From assembly GCA_001683735.1 (NCBI GenBank), contig LUGG01000015.1, positions 434,001 to 498,000 on the forward strand: DNA of 64,000 nt, read 5' to 3'. Position numbers and translations under genes: made by a program. The stretch comes from Grifola frondosa. Lineage: Eukaryota; Basidiomycota; Agaricomycetes; Polyporales; Grifolaceae. The notes under the pieces are model-generated. The model did no database searches. It was given only the letters and a program-made list of their open reading frames with translations, and was not told the DNA's origin. Shown piece after piece: positions 24,051-36,200 of this stretch (its first letter is position 1; each line of letters begins with the position of its first letter).

Positions 24051-25119
24051 CTAGGCCATCTAGCGTGCATTGAAGCTATCTGCACAGTGAGCTGTGAGTA
24101 GGAAGAAACATAGGAAGGAGCTTACTGTTTGCATCTTGAGAACGAGCTCACGTGTCGTGCATACCTCATCTCGTCATTGCTTATAGGCATGGTGCGGGTG
24201 ACTGACGGCTATAATGCTCAGTATCGTCAGTGTCAGTTAGACGCGAGCTCGACTCACCATCGCAACATAGCAATTCCACTCGCACCCCGCATGAATTAAG
24301 AGCACCGCGGATTAAGCACTATCTCGTAGTCATGAGATAAGTGTGGTGTTCGTGCGCTTTTACAGGGCCCACGCGAACCCGCGGTCATTGAAGCACTAGT
24401 AGAGCGTTGAAGCCCGGGTCAAGGCGACCACAATCGGAAGATACACCTAGTGCGTCGCCCTACAGCATACCTGCCTAACGTCCTGAAGAGCGCCTCCGCC
24501 TCGTTTTCAATCAGCCATTCCCCTGTTGCGCTTAGCACTGCCGTTTGCGAGGGGCACGACGTTAGTCTCGAGAAGCACTGTTCGGTTCAAGTGGAAGTGG
24601 AGAGCGGCCGTCTGCGCGGAGAGGGTGCAGGATTAGCAAGTAGCTTTGGATGTAGGAATGCTGAGATTTTGAGTTGGGCGTGGAAGTCGTTGTCGCCATC
24701 GTTTGTGGTGGATTCTGTGTTGAGGTGGTGGGAGTAGTTAGAAGAGAGTGAGGCGCCCACGTGTCCTCTCACTTTGCCATCTCCGACATCTGAACTTGCA
24801 GAATCTATGTTGGCGATATGTATCCTTGTGAGTCACTATATTTTGATACTGCGCAAGTTCTCATTCTCATGTTTCTGCAGCCCAGCAGCATGCGATCAAG
24901 ACATGCCATAAACTCACAGAGCTCCTCCCGCCGAACAGAATAAAGTCAGTTGTCAGTCATATTTACTCGTTGGGTGCTAGCCATATAGAACTGCTATTGT
25001 AGCCCCAGATTGCACTCTTCGCAGGGCCATTCAGGAATGACATGACCGCGCGCTGAGCTTCCAGAAGGTGAGCGCTGATGCCCTTGTCCTCACTCCTTCC
25101 CCAACTTCCACTAATTCTC
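24051..25119. other. Unassigned interior of the big transposon
   Basis: There is no recognisable gene here. Short ORFs on both strands lack domains. The stretch 24430-24740 has an open plus-strand frame of 95 codons that is Ser/Leu-rich and unremarkable. By position it may contain further captured or intronic sequence. Confidence 0.5.
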
Positions 25120-25330
25120 TGAATGCACCGTGCTGTCGTTCTGTCGCACGTCAGGACCGTGGACATGGACGTTGACCCTCGCAGCTGACCACGGCGATAA
25201 GCAGCACCTCACCCTCACCCTCATCAACACGCCGTCCCTGGAATACGAGGACGACACCTCATCCCAGCGGACCGTATCCGAAATCCTCAGGCATGTTGAT
25301 AGCGGATTCGCCGAGAACGTCGAGGATGTG
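25120..25330 (+). pseudogene. Septin GTPase exon fragment
   Basis: The plus strand encodes HLTLTLINTPSLEYEDD, SQRTVSEILRHVDSGFAE and NVED, then a GT splice donor (GTGAGT at 25328). This matches the septin region that contains the G3-like INTP/DTPG motif and the following helix, preceded by a degenerate VDVDPR-type strand. The P-loop and the rest of the GTPase are absent, and one frame shift separates the first few residues. Septins assemble cytoskeletal filaments at septa and bud necks. This is one exon without its partners and cannot be functional. It lies opposite in strand to the neighbouring eIF4G, AVL9 and actin pieces. Confidence 0.7.
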
Positions 25331-25800
25331 AGTCCTGCTCTGTTACTGCGCACACCTAACAATGAACGACATGCTCCTTCCAGCCCAATAAAGCCCTTTC
25401 CGGTGATCATCCGAGAGCAACCTATCGGCGCAGCTGTTGATCCCAGAGCTTGCCAACCTCGTATGGTTAGTGCCCCCGCTGTGGTTGGACCAAGCAGCTG
25501 CACTGCACCGTGCGCAGCTGACGAAGGACGCAGTGGAGATCATAGACATCGGGGAGGCAACTGCGATCAACTGTCGCGCGCGCGAGGTCATGATATGCAT
25601 GCTCGGCCAGGGCGTGCGCGGGGCGATTGTGCACGGGAAAGGTGCAGGCATAGAGACTATCGGGACAAGGTCGCACGAGGGCGGTAGCAGTACTGAGGTG
25701 CTCGCTGCGGTGAAGCTGGAAATGGAGGAAATGGAATATATAGAGTCGGGCGACGGCGTCGACGGTGGGCGAGCAGGATTACATGGAGTAATAATGTTGT
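25331..25800 (+). other. Unassigned exon-like sequence next to the septin fragment
   Basis: An open plus-strand frame (25437-25802) reads LVWLVPPLWLDQAAALHRAQ and TKDAVEIIDIGEATAINC. It may be spliced after the CAG at about 25383. I cannot assign a family. Its position after the septin exon, with a plausible acceptor, suggests either a diverged continuation of the same captured gene or another fragment. Confidence 0.35.
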
Positions 25801-25873
25801 AGACAACAATAAAGTCGGTCGTGATGCCCGGCCGGACGTGCGACGCGGCGATGTCCAGCACCTCACGCACTAG
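25801..25873 (-). pseudogene. Methionine aminopeptidase exon fragment
   Basis: The minus strand encodes VREVLDIAASHVRPGITTDF. This matches the conserved entry segment of type 1 methionine aminopeptidases, the enzymes that remove initiator Met from nascent proteins. It is preceded by a TAG splice acceptor (about 25875). Only about 24 codons are present. None of the metal-binding Asp, His and Glu residues, which lie further downstream in the family, are included. It is clearly a fragment within the big transposon. Confidence 0.7.
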
Positions 25874-26219
25874 CTACAATACAGGGTGTGATTCATAGAC
25901 AGAAAAATGTACATCTCTAGCACAACCAGAGGGATGGAATGCCATTCGCATCTATCTCGTCTTCATGCCGGCCATTTTCCAACTGAGTGTCCAGTAGTGT
26001 TTTGACTACAGATATGCAATGCTGAGCAGGCTCTCGAGCTACCTGTAGCATTGAGGGAATCGACGTAAGAGTTAACGGATGGGAGGGGATGGGAATGTGG
26101 AGAGCAGAGAGCGGAGATTTATGCATGTGTTATACGAAGAGTTGTAGTGCCTAGAATGCATATGAGCGAGGAGTACCGAATTGACATCAAGCTACTCACG
26201 GTTACAGGCTGCTCAACAT
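25874..26219. other. 3' flank of the Plavaka transposase gene
   Basis: No gene is seen. A minus-strand frame of 69 codons (25917-26126) lacks recognisable features. The segment lies between the transposase stop codon and the captured fragments. Confidence 0.5.
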
Positions 26220-29200
26220 TCAAAAAATGGTCTCGAATGCATGGTGATCCACATATCTATTCACATAGAAGTGCTTGTACGCATCGAGGGCATTGTGTGC
26301 CGTGACATCGCGGGGGACAGCTTGTTTTCCATAGACACCAATAAGGTGAGCAGCTCGGACAATGCTATCGAGATGAAGCACAGAGAGAACGGGAGTGCCA
26401 CGCTTTGACTCTGGGCGAACGATGTACATCCCTGTGTCTTCATCGGGCTCCTCGGAGATGCGTTCGAACCACTGGACTAGTGCACAAGGATACACAATAC
26501 CACCAAATTTGAAGGAGAAAAAAAGGCGTATACGCACTACCGCAAGAGCCTGGATTCCATCGAGGTCCGGCTGATAGTTAACAAATGCGCAGTCGAAGCG
26601 CGGTGCAATTCCGAACCACATTGGTGTAGCACGAATGTGTTCGCGGTGCATTCCTCCAACGCCGGAGGGATCACTCGGAGCGTAGTATGTTGATGCAGCG
26701 GAGAAGAAAACTGATATCTTCTCGTCGAATTGGGGGCAATCCTGCAGTGAGACCTCAAGTCCCGGAAGCGCACTGTTCGGATTCAGCTGGTCATACAGGA
26801 ATCGGCGTATTAGCTCTTTCAACCGAGGCTGTTTGATATAGTTGCCGAGAGCCACTGCTGTACGTGGAAGCTTGGTCTCTGTAGGGCAAACGAATGAGCA
26901 TTTGCTGTTCACGAAGATTCAGAACTTACGCGGCGTAGCGGCCATAACAACGTATGCGAGAACAGTGGGTCCCGGCACGGAGCCATCATCATCTTGTGCT
27001 TGATCGCGCTTTCGGTGTGAATCTGTGGTGACTGGCATTTCTTCTTCCATGTCCTCGTCGGGATCTGAGGCGAAATTTAGTTCCATATGCGATTCAAATA
27101 AAAACCACTTACGAAGCCTAAGATACTCTTCCAGCAAACAAGGTTGCTCGAGCATCCCTCGGTCCGCAAAGTCAACGCGAGATGCGGCAAGTTTATCCAC
27201 ACGCTGGTTTGTCACCAACATTTGCCCTAGTTCATTAAATTTGTTAGAACGCCTGTATGGATCCTTGACCGCCTCGATGTGCTTTGATTCTGTTATCGAT
27301 GAGCATATACCGTTGGGAGCGGCGAACGCCCATATAAGACGGCGATAGTGGCGAAGCGAGTGTTGACGAGGAAGATTGAAGTTTTCTCGTACGCCAGTGG
27401 CCCGAAAGATTCCCCGATTGGCATAGAAGCGCTCCAAGGCATCGTCAAGCTGGCGCAGAGTCCTCGGAGTGTGAACATTGCGGCGAACAAGGTAACAGAA
27501 CTCGATGAATGCCCGAATCGCCCGTACCATTTCTCGGGGTACGTAGCCAACAATTGCGGCAAGGTAGACCTGATAGCATGATTATACAGTAAGCTATGGC
27601 TATGTAATCAATGGATGGCTGCTCACCTTCATTAAACCCTTTGAGTCATCACCAGTCCACTGCTTGAAGCCTCGGCCTTCGTGGAAGTTCCGCAAGCCAG
27701 AGAAAGGTGGCACAACAGCAATACTGTACATTCTAAATAAGTGACTTCGTTGCAAATGAAATGGACTCACCGGCGATCGATATCTGCGAGAATCACCTGG
27801 GCCTGTGCATTTCCGTGCTCCTGAACAAGATATTGCTCAACCCAATCCACTAAGTGATCCTTGAAAGTTCCCTTGATTAATTGATGAAGGATATCCGGCG
27901 CTATCAACTCATGAATATCAGCGCGGGGGAAGTCGTTCGTGAACGGCTGTGAAATGATTGCAGTCAGCAATCAAGAATACCAGAATAAAGGTCCCCAATG
28001 CCGCAAAGTCATTGCTCCCACCGACGATGCAGTGGAACGTTTTCAATCCCGGCCTCTGCCAAGAACCGGATGCATGAGACTTTGACGAGCACGTCAAAGC
28101 GCCACAGCGCCATGATCACGACGTGCATGAAGAGCTGGCAGCGGCTTGCAGAGACCCACACATGGTAGCTGATGTGGGCAGGCACCCCGCATCACCTCTC
28201 AAGGAGATGATGTGATGAAGATAATAGATTGAAACGTACCACGATATCCCCAACAAGGCCGTACTCATTCCAGAGCACGCCAAGCTCAAAATGTGCAACT
28301 AACACCTCCGTGTGTTCACGCGTTCGACGCCCGCCGCCAGCGCCATCAAGGTCGTTATTGAGGGCTGTACACCTGAAATATAACATTAGACATGTCTGAA
28401 AGAATCAAAATATGTAAGAACATACCTGGGACACCATCCTTGAACGATACAAGCCAGGAGGGCTTGCTCTGGGTAGTCCGCGATGTAAGGGCCCAAACCA
28501 TAAATCACACGCCTAAAATGTCCGTCGGCACAACGTGTGACCTCCGGAGTTGTCATTCCGGGTTTTAATGGTTGAAGAATGCGAGAAAGGGACGTATGAA
28601 ATAGTTGTCGTCGGAACTTGCGAAAGTTTGCATCATTGGCGTAGTCGCGATGTGCTTTGCAAACCTCCTGTGAGCTACGTAGACTAACGACTCAAAAGAC
28701 TTACTTTTTGGTGTAGCTAGAAAGCCGATTAAGGCGACTGCGTTGCGATGCGCACGGCGTACACTATTGTTCACATTCCCGATTGATGCATACAAAGGAT
28801 AATATTCGTTTTGCCCGGTCGCGACAGACACAGTGGTCTTGTCGCTTCCCAGGATAATTGGGACGAACGCTGCTCCTGCATTTGTGGCATCTTCCGCAAT
28901 GATGTCCTAGTCAAATTTCGGTCATTGTATTCTTTGCAGGTAAGAAAATACATACTGCCTGTTTCCACGCCCAGTCTCCGGACATGAAATCCTTGAGCCT
29001 ACGTTCCCCATCGACAAATTCACGAAACGGTCCATAATTGATCTCACCGTCGAAGTCGGGGTTAGCGAGCATGTTCTGAACAACCGTACGCGGATTTCGG
29101 AACCAAACATCGTAGCTGCCCGTCATCCATTGTGGCACATTTTCATTGGGAACCTCGCCAGAATACCTCAGTTCGAACGACTCCCACTTGACGTCCGTCG

Positions 29201-30076
29201 AATCAATGGTATGGTAAAGGTCCTTGGAATTTGCGAAAGGTCCATGATCATCATACTTGAGGAGTGTAGTTGTCCAAAGGTCCATTAGTTCATTGATACG
29301 TTTTGCTGGCATCTGGTCCCGCGTATAGAGCAGCGCGGCAGCTTCAAACTCGACGCGATTCCTATAAGGTGACCAGTCATCCGATAGTGGCGCAGGCGGG
29401 AAAGTGGGAGGAGTATCTGGTGGCAAGTAGTTTCCGTCCTCGTCGCAAGGCGTACCTGAGGCACAGAAAGAAATGATCAATGCAAAGTTAAATAACGCAC
29501 ACATTCTGAAAACGTACCGTCGATATGCTCGTGATATTCGCGGCTTAACCCTTCAGGTACCGCATCATCCAGAGGATGATCTTCCACTACATGTGCCGGA
29601 GCGTCGTCATCACCCTCTGAACCCCATAGACTCGGCTCCTTCGAAAACTCTGAACGTGGGCTCAAACGATCCAAATCCTCTCCTTGAAGATCGAAATCCA
29701 AGGCAGCCACAGACGGAGTGATGCTGCGTTCATCGTCCTCGCGATTTTCGTTCTCGTCTTCATTGATATCGTCCATTACGATGTCTTCGGGTGGGATTGC
29801 TTGGTCGGAATACTCGGTGGCGGAATGGTATTCGCCAATTGCAGCTCGCTGTGCCGACATCATAGCGCCGTGGTTATCTTCAAATCCGCTGTAGTCAGAC
29901 GACATGTCGGATTGAGTGTTAGCTGCAGCAGTGAAAGATGGGTGGTGTACGCGGAAGTGTAGAGTACGTCCGGCCTTGCTTTTGAAATAACGGTGACATT
30001 TGCGGCAGAGGTACTCTACTGGATTGCGGACGAGTCGGCGTAGAAGACGCGGGGAAGGTTCCGGTGAGCTGGACAT
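26220..30076 (-). CDS. Plavaka-type (CACTA-like) transposase
   Basis: The gene encodes the transposase of the element. I chose the ATG at 30076-30074 because it opens the exon with an N-terminal C2H2 finger (LCRKCHRYFKSKAGRTLHF, with Cys-x2-Cys and His-x-His-type spacing, residues about 23-45). An acidic linker follows. About eleven exons join with good GT-AG sites, for example 30076-29518, 29455-28956 and 28906-28705, and in later exons the frame continues without breaks. Conserved family segments include WKQA/DIIAEDATNAGAAFVPII, LGSDKTTVSVATGQNEYYPL, GPYIADYPEQ, CTALNNDLD, PDILHQLIKGTFKDHLVDW, and the C-terminal HLDSIVRAAHLIGVYG and YFYVNRYVDHHAFETIF-like tail. Plavaka proteins are found in Agaricomycete genomes and are related to En/Spm transposases with an RNase H-like DDE core; I did not map the acidic triad. 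The gene is the best-preserved ORF set of the element, so it may be active or recently active. Confidence 0.85.
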
Positions 30077-30271
30077 AATTGTAGGACCTTTGGGAGATAT
30101 AGATTGAGCTTCAGAACACGAAAAACAAAGTAAATTCACGACGTACGCTCGCGCGCTCGCTCCATGGTCGAGACACACACCAGTCATCGGGAGGTTCTAG
30201 ACGCCAGGTTGCATAGGCACTTGATGGACATACCGTAAAGTTCAACTTTCAACTACTACCTTCACCCCTCC
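30077..30271. promoter_or_regulatory. Divergent promoter region of the transposon gene pair
   Basis: This 195-bp gap separates the start codons of the minus-strand transposase and the plus-strand companion gene. Shared regulation of the two genes is inferred from the head-to-head layout. I see no strong TATA box. Confidence 0.45.
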
Positions 30272-32454
30272 ATGCCTCAGACTCGACCTACTAACAAGGA
30301 TCGACGCCCTGGTGAGGTGGACATGAAGCGCAAGCGTCGCACCCACGCTGAAATCGAGGCGGGACTTGAAGATGAAGGCGGAGAACGACAAGAAAAAGAA
30401 GGCAGGCCGGAAAGAAAAGGAAGCCCATGTTGCAGATATTGAGGACCAGATATCGACGAGCGACGCCCAAGCATCTGCAGCGCGTGTCACACATGCTACG
30501 AAAGGGCTTGTTCGCAGTGGCGCCATTGCTGATATATCCAGGCCCCCGAAGAAGGATAGGCGTCCTCGTAAGGGGAAACAGAACGAGTCTGCTGAGACGA
30601 GTGCCGACAGCCGAGAAGATGGCCCGTATCCAGATGTGCCGACTGACATCGACTACACCTCGGAGTCAGATGCGACACCGCTCGCGAAGAAGGTGAAGAA
30701 GGACAGTGGGACTAGGAAGTCCATCACCGCAGCTCGTAAGACTCCTTCCGATCCCTCCGTCAACGAAGCGCAGAGCGCTGTAGCAGACAAGTCGAGGATG
30801 TCGCCTGATATGCCTGACAAAAAGAAGTGAGTTGAAGAGAACGGTTAGCACTCACCAATTATCACGTCTTGACCTTGTCGTAGAGCTCAGCAAGTGCGCG
30901 CAACATCCGTGGACGGGATTTCGGGCACTGCCAAGAATTGGACATCAGCAGTCGATTGGAACAATGGAGTGCCACCTACTAATTGTGACACTACAGCCTC
31001 CAACCCAGACCCATCGATTCCACCCGCCAGCAAGAAGGCCCCGAAGCTGAAGGCTGCTTTACCTACCATCCCGTCTACTCCTCCACCAGCGAAGAAAGGC
31101 ACCAAGCCGCCCAAAGGCGCGGTGAAGGAGACCGTGCCAAAGACGCCGTTAAATGTTCAGGAAAGGGGAATCATTAGTGATGATGAAAGCGCAGAACAGG
31201 ATGCAGCTATGTCGAGTCCGGAGAAGAATGGCAAGCGTTTGACGAGTAATGTGAGTGCGAACGGACTTACTGTATTGATGTCTAAGTGGGTTGTCACATC
31301 CAGGGTATAGTGACTGTCACGTCCAAGTCGCAAAGCGGTTCCAGCGTCAAAGTCGATTCCGACGTTCAAGTCAAGGTTGAGGAGTCCGATGAAATCAAGC
31401 ACAGCGACACCTCGAAGGACAGCAAAGATTCCGAAGGGACCTACAAGATGCCTGCGGAGCTGAGTCACCGCTTCAAGAGGAGATTCATGCCGACGGTCAT
31501 CAAGCTTGTTGGAAGACTGAACAATCCGTGGTCGTTCGTCGAGTTAGGTGCAAAGCAGCTCGATGCCTCTATCCAATTCCTCGAGATACTCTGGTTCGAG
31601 ATTTATGGGCCTACCGTTCCTGTTCCTCAGCCGATAAAGCCGTTCTGCAAATTGGTAAGTCCATGTCCTTGAGCAACTGTGAATCACTGACCACTCTCTT
31701 ACTCCGCGGTAGGTGACCCAGGAACTGGCCCAATGGCGTTCCGCTATGGCCAGCGCTGCGCTTCGTCTCTTACATGACTATTTTCTCACTGACCCTACAA
31801 CCGCCTTTAATAATGAAGAGCGTGCTGAGGAAGCGCAAGACATGCTGAAAGACCTATGGTTCCTCTTCGAGAAGGCTCATGCCAAGGTACGTCACATCTT
31901 ACCATCTCGAAAAGCAACTGTGATGCATTTATATATTTAAATAGCCTTATACGGGCCTCTTCCGATCGGCGTTCGTCTTGCGAACTATGACTCATTTCGT
32001 TTCCTCAACCCATGGTGCAATCGAGTTCTCCGATCACAACATCACCTCCGTCAATGTATTACCCGTTGGTGCAATCGCCTTGACCGCAGCTGCAGTAAGT
32101 TCACATGCTCTCGGTTCATGTTGATTTCATCGACTTTGTTTTTAGGTTGAGCGCGCTGTGTGGTTGTGGGCCGAGGAACGCGTCACCATAAGCAGTAGCG
32201 GTCAAATTGATTATCCAAAGAGGCCCTTCAACCCGAAAGCCCCCAAAGAAAGCAAGTACCACCACCACTTCAGCGACCTTCGATGGGGCAGTGTGACCCG
32301 TGCGTACGTTGTCTCGGCAAAGAACCTTGCGGCCTCGAAGGTCTCGAAGATTATGGATCTGGCGCGACCGACTTCCACCACAATGTCGGATGATGACGAT
32401 GACAAGGGCCGTGCAGCGCTCGTGGATGTTAGCTCGGATTCCGAGCAAGAGTAG
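30272..32454 (+). CDS. Transposon companion protein of unknown function (ORF2)
   Basis: The ORF starts MPQTRPTNKDRRPGE at 30272 with a Lys/Arg-rich region (KRKRRTHAEIEA) and a basic, coiled-coil-prone, low-complexity N-terminal half of about 200 residues (KKAGRKEKEAHVADIEDQIS). A conserved globular C-terminal half follows, spread over several exons: ELSHRFKRRFMPTVIKLVGR, QELAQWRSAMASAALRLL, TGLFRSAFVLRTMTHFVSS, VGAIALTAAAVERAVWLW, SDLRWGSVTRAYVVSA. It ends with an acidic tail (DDDDDKGRAA, SSDSEQE). Splice junctions near 31656/31714, 31887/31945 and 32095/32146 fit. One extra G in the GGG at about 30360-30362 breaks the frame early and may be a sequence error. From memory of Agaricomycete genomes, proteins of this layout recur beside Plavaka transposases; a DNA-binding or transposition-accessory role is inference. 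Confidence 0.6.
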
Positions 32455-33223
32455 TGGTGTGCAACTTTGTTTCTCATCAAACTGTTCTGACTGCTTCTTA
32501 CCAGGATATCTCAAGCTGCTGAATACCCGGCGGGCACCGCGTCATCACCGTCTTTTCCATCTCTCCCACGGACATATTTCTCTCTACGCTTCTCTCTGTC
32601 GTACGCATCCACTCCCACTCACGAGAAAACCCTGATATCTTGTCCTGGCTTTTGTTCGCTATCTTCTCTTGAACTCCGGCTTCTGTATGTATATGCTTTC
32701 TGAGTGTTCTGAACAGCCTGATTTCATTATGCCCACATTCTCGATCGTCTTAGCAGTCTCAATTTGGTCTCGCGCTTCTCCGATGTATCTACGCTCACTC
32801 GCTTTCTGAGTGTTCTGGACCATATTTTCATTGTGCCCGCATTGTACGCGTCTCGATCTTCTTTTCGTCTTAGCAGCCTCACGTCGGTCTGCCGCTTCTG
32901 TCCGGTCTCAGGCATATTTTGTAATACCTATGTTCTTTCAACGAATTTTTATATGGGCACTCTTCTCACTCTGAATGGTCTGTGGGTGCTTTAAAATCTG
33001 AAGGAACTAAGATCTCTTTGCTGTCTGAGCTGTCTGAATAACATTTAAATGATTGTATTAAGTTGTTGGTCTGAAGCCTCTAAATTTGACATATGCAAAG
33101 ACTCAAGACCAATTAGACAGTGTCAGAAAGTACAGAGGACGAGGGCTTATGAACGCTCTGAAGCGTCTTGCGGTTCAGATGCTCAGACGAAATAGACAAG
33201 TTCAGACCAGGTAAGACGGTTTC
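32455..33223. other. 3' flank and right subterminal region of the big transposon
   Basis: The first part is 3' flank of the companion gene. It includes an imperfect tandem duplication of about 106 bp (about 32695-32900, each copy starting CTTTCTGAGTGTTCTG). The last roughly 220 bases before the right terminus are full of TCAGAC, TGTCTGA, AGACAG and AGACC motifs in both orientations, mirroring the left end. No gene is seen. Confidence 0.65.
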
Positions 33224-33237
33224 GGATTTTGCTGATG
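33224..33237 (-). repeat. Right terminal inverted repeat of the big transposon
   Basis: GGATTTTGCTGATG is the exact reverse complement of the left 14-bp terminus. The next base, 33238, is the first base homologous to B1 (4268). Confidence 0.9.
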
Positions 33238-36200
33238 GGAGCGTTGGGGTGGTGGCCACGAACAGACGGCTGCCGACGGACGTTTGTCGACTCCATCCTA
33301 CCATTCATGCCAGGGGACTGATCTGCACATGCGGTGGAATTGGATGCGAGGCCAGCAAGTCGTGACGAACGAGAGCACGCAAATTCGGGCTCTGACGAAG
33401 ACGGCGCTGCGGTTCGTACGGTCGTGCGTAATTTCGTACGTGCCGTGCCGTCACCAATCGTCCGATCATGTCCCCTTCTCCGTGCCTGCTGATGCACTTG
33501 TCAGGATCTCGGTGTACCGCCGCACGGCTGCCACATCGCTCGGTTCCAGCATTCTGGAAATATCCGTGCACAGCCGCGGTAACGCGACCGTCCCCCCGTT
33601 TCACGACGGGCGATCCGCATCGGTGGTACGACATGACGACCGCACGCACATGGGGTTCCCCGAGACATGTATAAGAGGGTTGGATGCGAGCGTGCAAACC
33701 CCGCATTCCTCTGCTTTCTCCCCCTCGACTGGTATCCCTCTCGCCTCCTCGCTTTCACTTCCACGCTCACGCGGAATCGATCGGTCTTGTCGCTCGGGGT
33801 TAGCAGTTCTACGGTGCGTCGGTGGAGGTTTACCGTGCTCGCCGTCTCACGTCATGCTCACCATCTATCTCCTCAGTCTGCGCGGAGCGGCGCGTTCCCC
33901 GGCTTCACTTCGGTAAGCACGAGCGATCGTCATCGCTCGCAAGTCGTACTGACTTGATTACTGCACCGCAGAAACTGCCGCGCCACTCTCCCGACCCTCA
34001 CCACATCGTCCTTTGCGCTGCATGCATGGCCAGAACACACTCCTCCCGCCGGACGACCTAACCGGTACGTCTCTCCGCCTTGCGCGCTCTCGCTCAAAGT
34101 GATCCACCTTATTATGTCAGCGTGCGTGCACAACGAACGGTCTGACGGCCAGGTGCCGTGCGCACGATGGTCGACAGAATGTGCGCGCGCGTGCGGAAGA
34201 GACTCGCATTCGCACCGTCCATACATGGGAAACGAATATTTATTCATCGTGATCGGTGGCACGGCTTGCTAATTACATGCTGCTAGATACGTCCGTCCAC
34301 CCGTCCGCCCCGGGAGCACGCACGCAGGTGCCACGTCCCGCGCTCCCAGCCCGACTCTAAAGCCAGCCAGCACGCGTGCAGCCACTTTGCATCCTGCACA
34401 CGCCGTGCATCCGCGGGAATCTGTGGCGTATTTTCGTGGCGGGATCGCACGCGTGTGAGATGAAGGGAGTCGGCGTAGACGCGATGTTCGTTATCGTTAT
34501 TCTTATTTGTATTTGTATTGTATCGACGGCACACCTGGACCGCCCGCCGAATGCATGTTCGCAGCGCGCGGCGTCTCCCACACGGCTCCGCGTACTCTTT
34601 CTCGGCTGGGCGGCGTCGGGGCACACGAGGCAGGTGGACGTGATGAGGAACATCAGGATGGAGGACTCGACACGCTCCGGTCCGGCGTGAGTGTGAGCGC
34701 GGGCTCGCCGATCGCGTCATCGCACGGTGAGTACCATCTTGTTGCTGATGCGCTCGTGATGTAGAGCGATACATTGGGTTGCCGCACGCGTGCCACTGCA
34801 CGGCAGACACTGGACGATGGGTGTCGGGTCAGGGTGCATGCACGATGGGTGTGCGATCGCGATCGCGAGCGTGAAGCCAGTAGGTAGTGTGTACGAGTGA
34901 ATGCAGGATTGTTTGTCGCGTGCAACGCATCTCGAGTGAGCCATGCACGGCTGTCCGGGTCGAGAAATGGATGGAAGGGATGGGCGCGCGCTCGCCACCT
35001 TGGGACGTGGATGTGCATGTGTGCAGCGCGTGCGTATAGGTTTCGCGGTGCGTGGCTGCGGAGCGTGGGGATGTGGGAGCAGTAGTGATACGAAGAGGCG
35101 GTGTATCTACGCGAGCGCGAATAATTGCTTGCGAGCCATGCGATGAGACGTCCGCGCTGCGTTTGGCGAGTTCAACGCGACTGGCACTGGGTTCATCGGG
35201 ACGAGGACCACGCTCGAACGCGGACACCAACGTGGTGTGGACTAGGACATACGCACCCCGTGTGCACGGGCGCGGCGTGGATGCGTGGTGCCAGGTCTCA
35301 GGTCGGCCGACAGATGATCATAGGGAACGAGGAGGACGACGGAGATGTCGTACATGCGCGGGGGTTTTTGATCGTCCGGTCAGACACATCCAGGATGGGG
35401 CATGCGCAGGACGCGCATCGATCGACGGAGGTGTTGAAAACGTGTGGACGTGGCTCGCACGGAATGCTTGCCCGAAGGGCGGCTTTCAAGCTGCAACAGT
35501 GGGGAAGGAAGGAGCGGAGCCGGCTGAGAGGCGTCCGGGTTGCGTTCGGCGAGTTCAGCGCGACATCGAACGGTGACTGTACGCGTCGGCACTAGGACTG
35601 CACTCGAATGTAGAGGAGGACGGGGACTGGACTAGAACGCGCGCACAGGATGTGCACGGCTGCAGCGTGTATGCACGGTGCTAGGTCTCAGGAGGGCAGA
35701 CACGGGCGATGAACGGGAGCGAGGAGAACGACAGAGATGGCGTGCACGGCGCTGCCCGTCTACAGCGCAGGACGCGGGGGTGTTGATGGTGAGGTAAGAT
35801 GCGTCTAGCCAGGATATGCGCAGGGTGCGATACACTCACCAGATGACATGCGTACCGCACAGTCTACACACCCGCTGAAGCGCACTCGACCGCTCGATAC
35901 TGGGCTCTGTCAGCCAGGGGTGGACAGGACTGTAGGACGGAAGGAGTGACGGCGGAGAGGGAGGGGAGATGTGAGCAGAGTGCGGAGGGCAGCACATGAG
36001 AGCGTCGACTCGAAGACGATGCGGAGACAAGATGATGTCAGTCCGAGGTGACTGACGCAACTGTGAGCAGATTCTGAGCAGAGAGAACGAGGAAAGCGCG
36101 TCATAGATGAACAGAGCGTCGACGCAGCAGCCAATCAGCGCTCTTGAGAGGCGCGATCGAGACGTCGAGGAGGGGGAACTGGGGAGGAAGAGAGGTGGGA

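Noticed and set aside
29473..29962. Plus-strand ORFs within the Plavaka transposase region
   Set aside because: They lie antisense to well-supported transposase exons and have no start context or domain.
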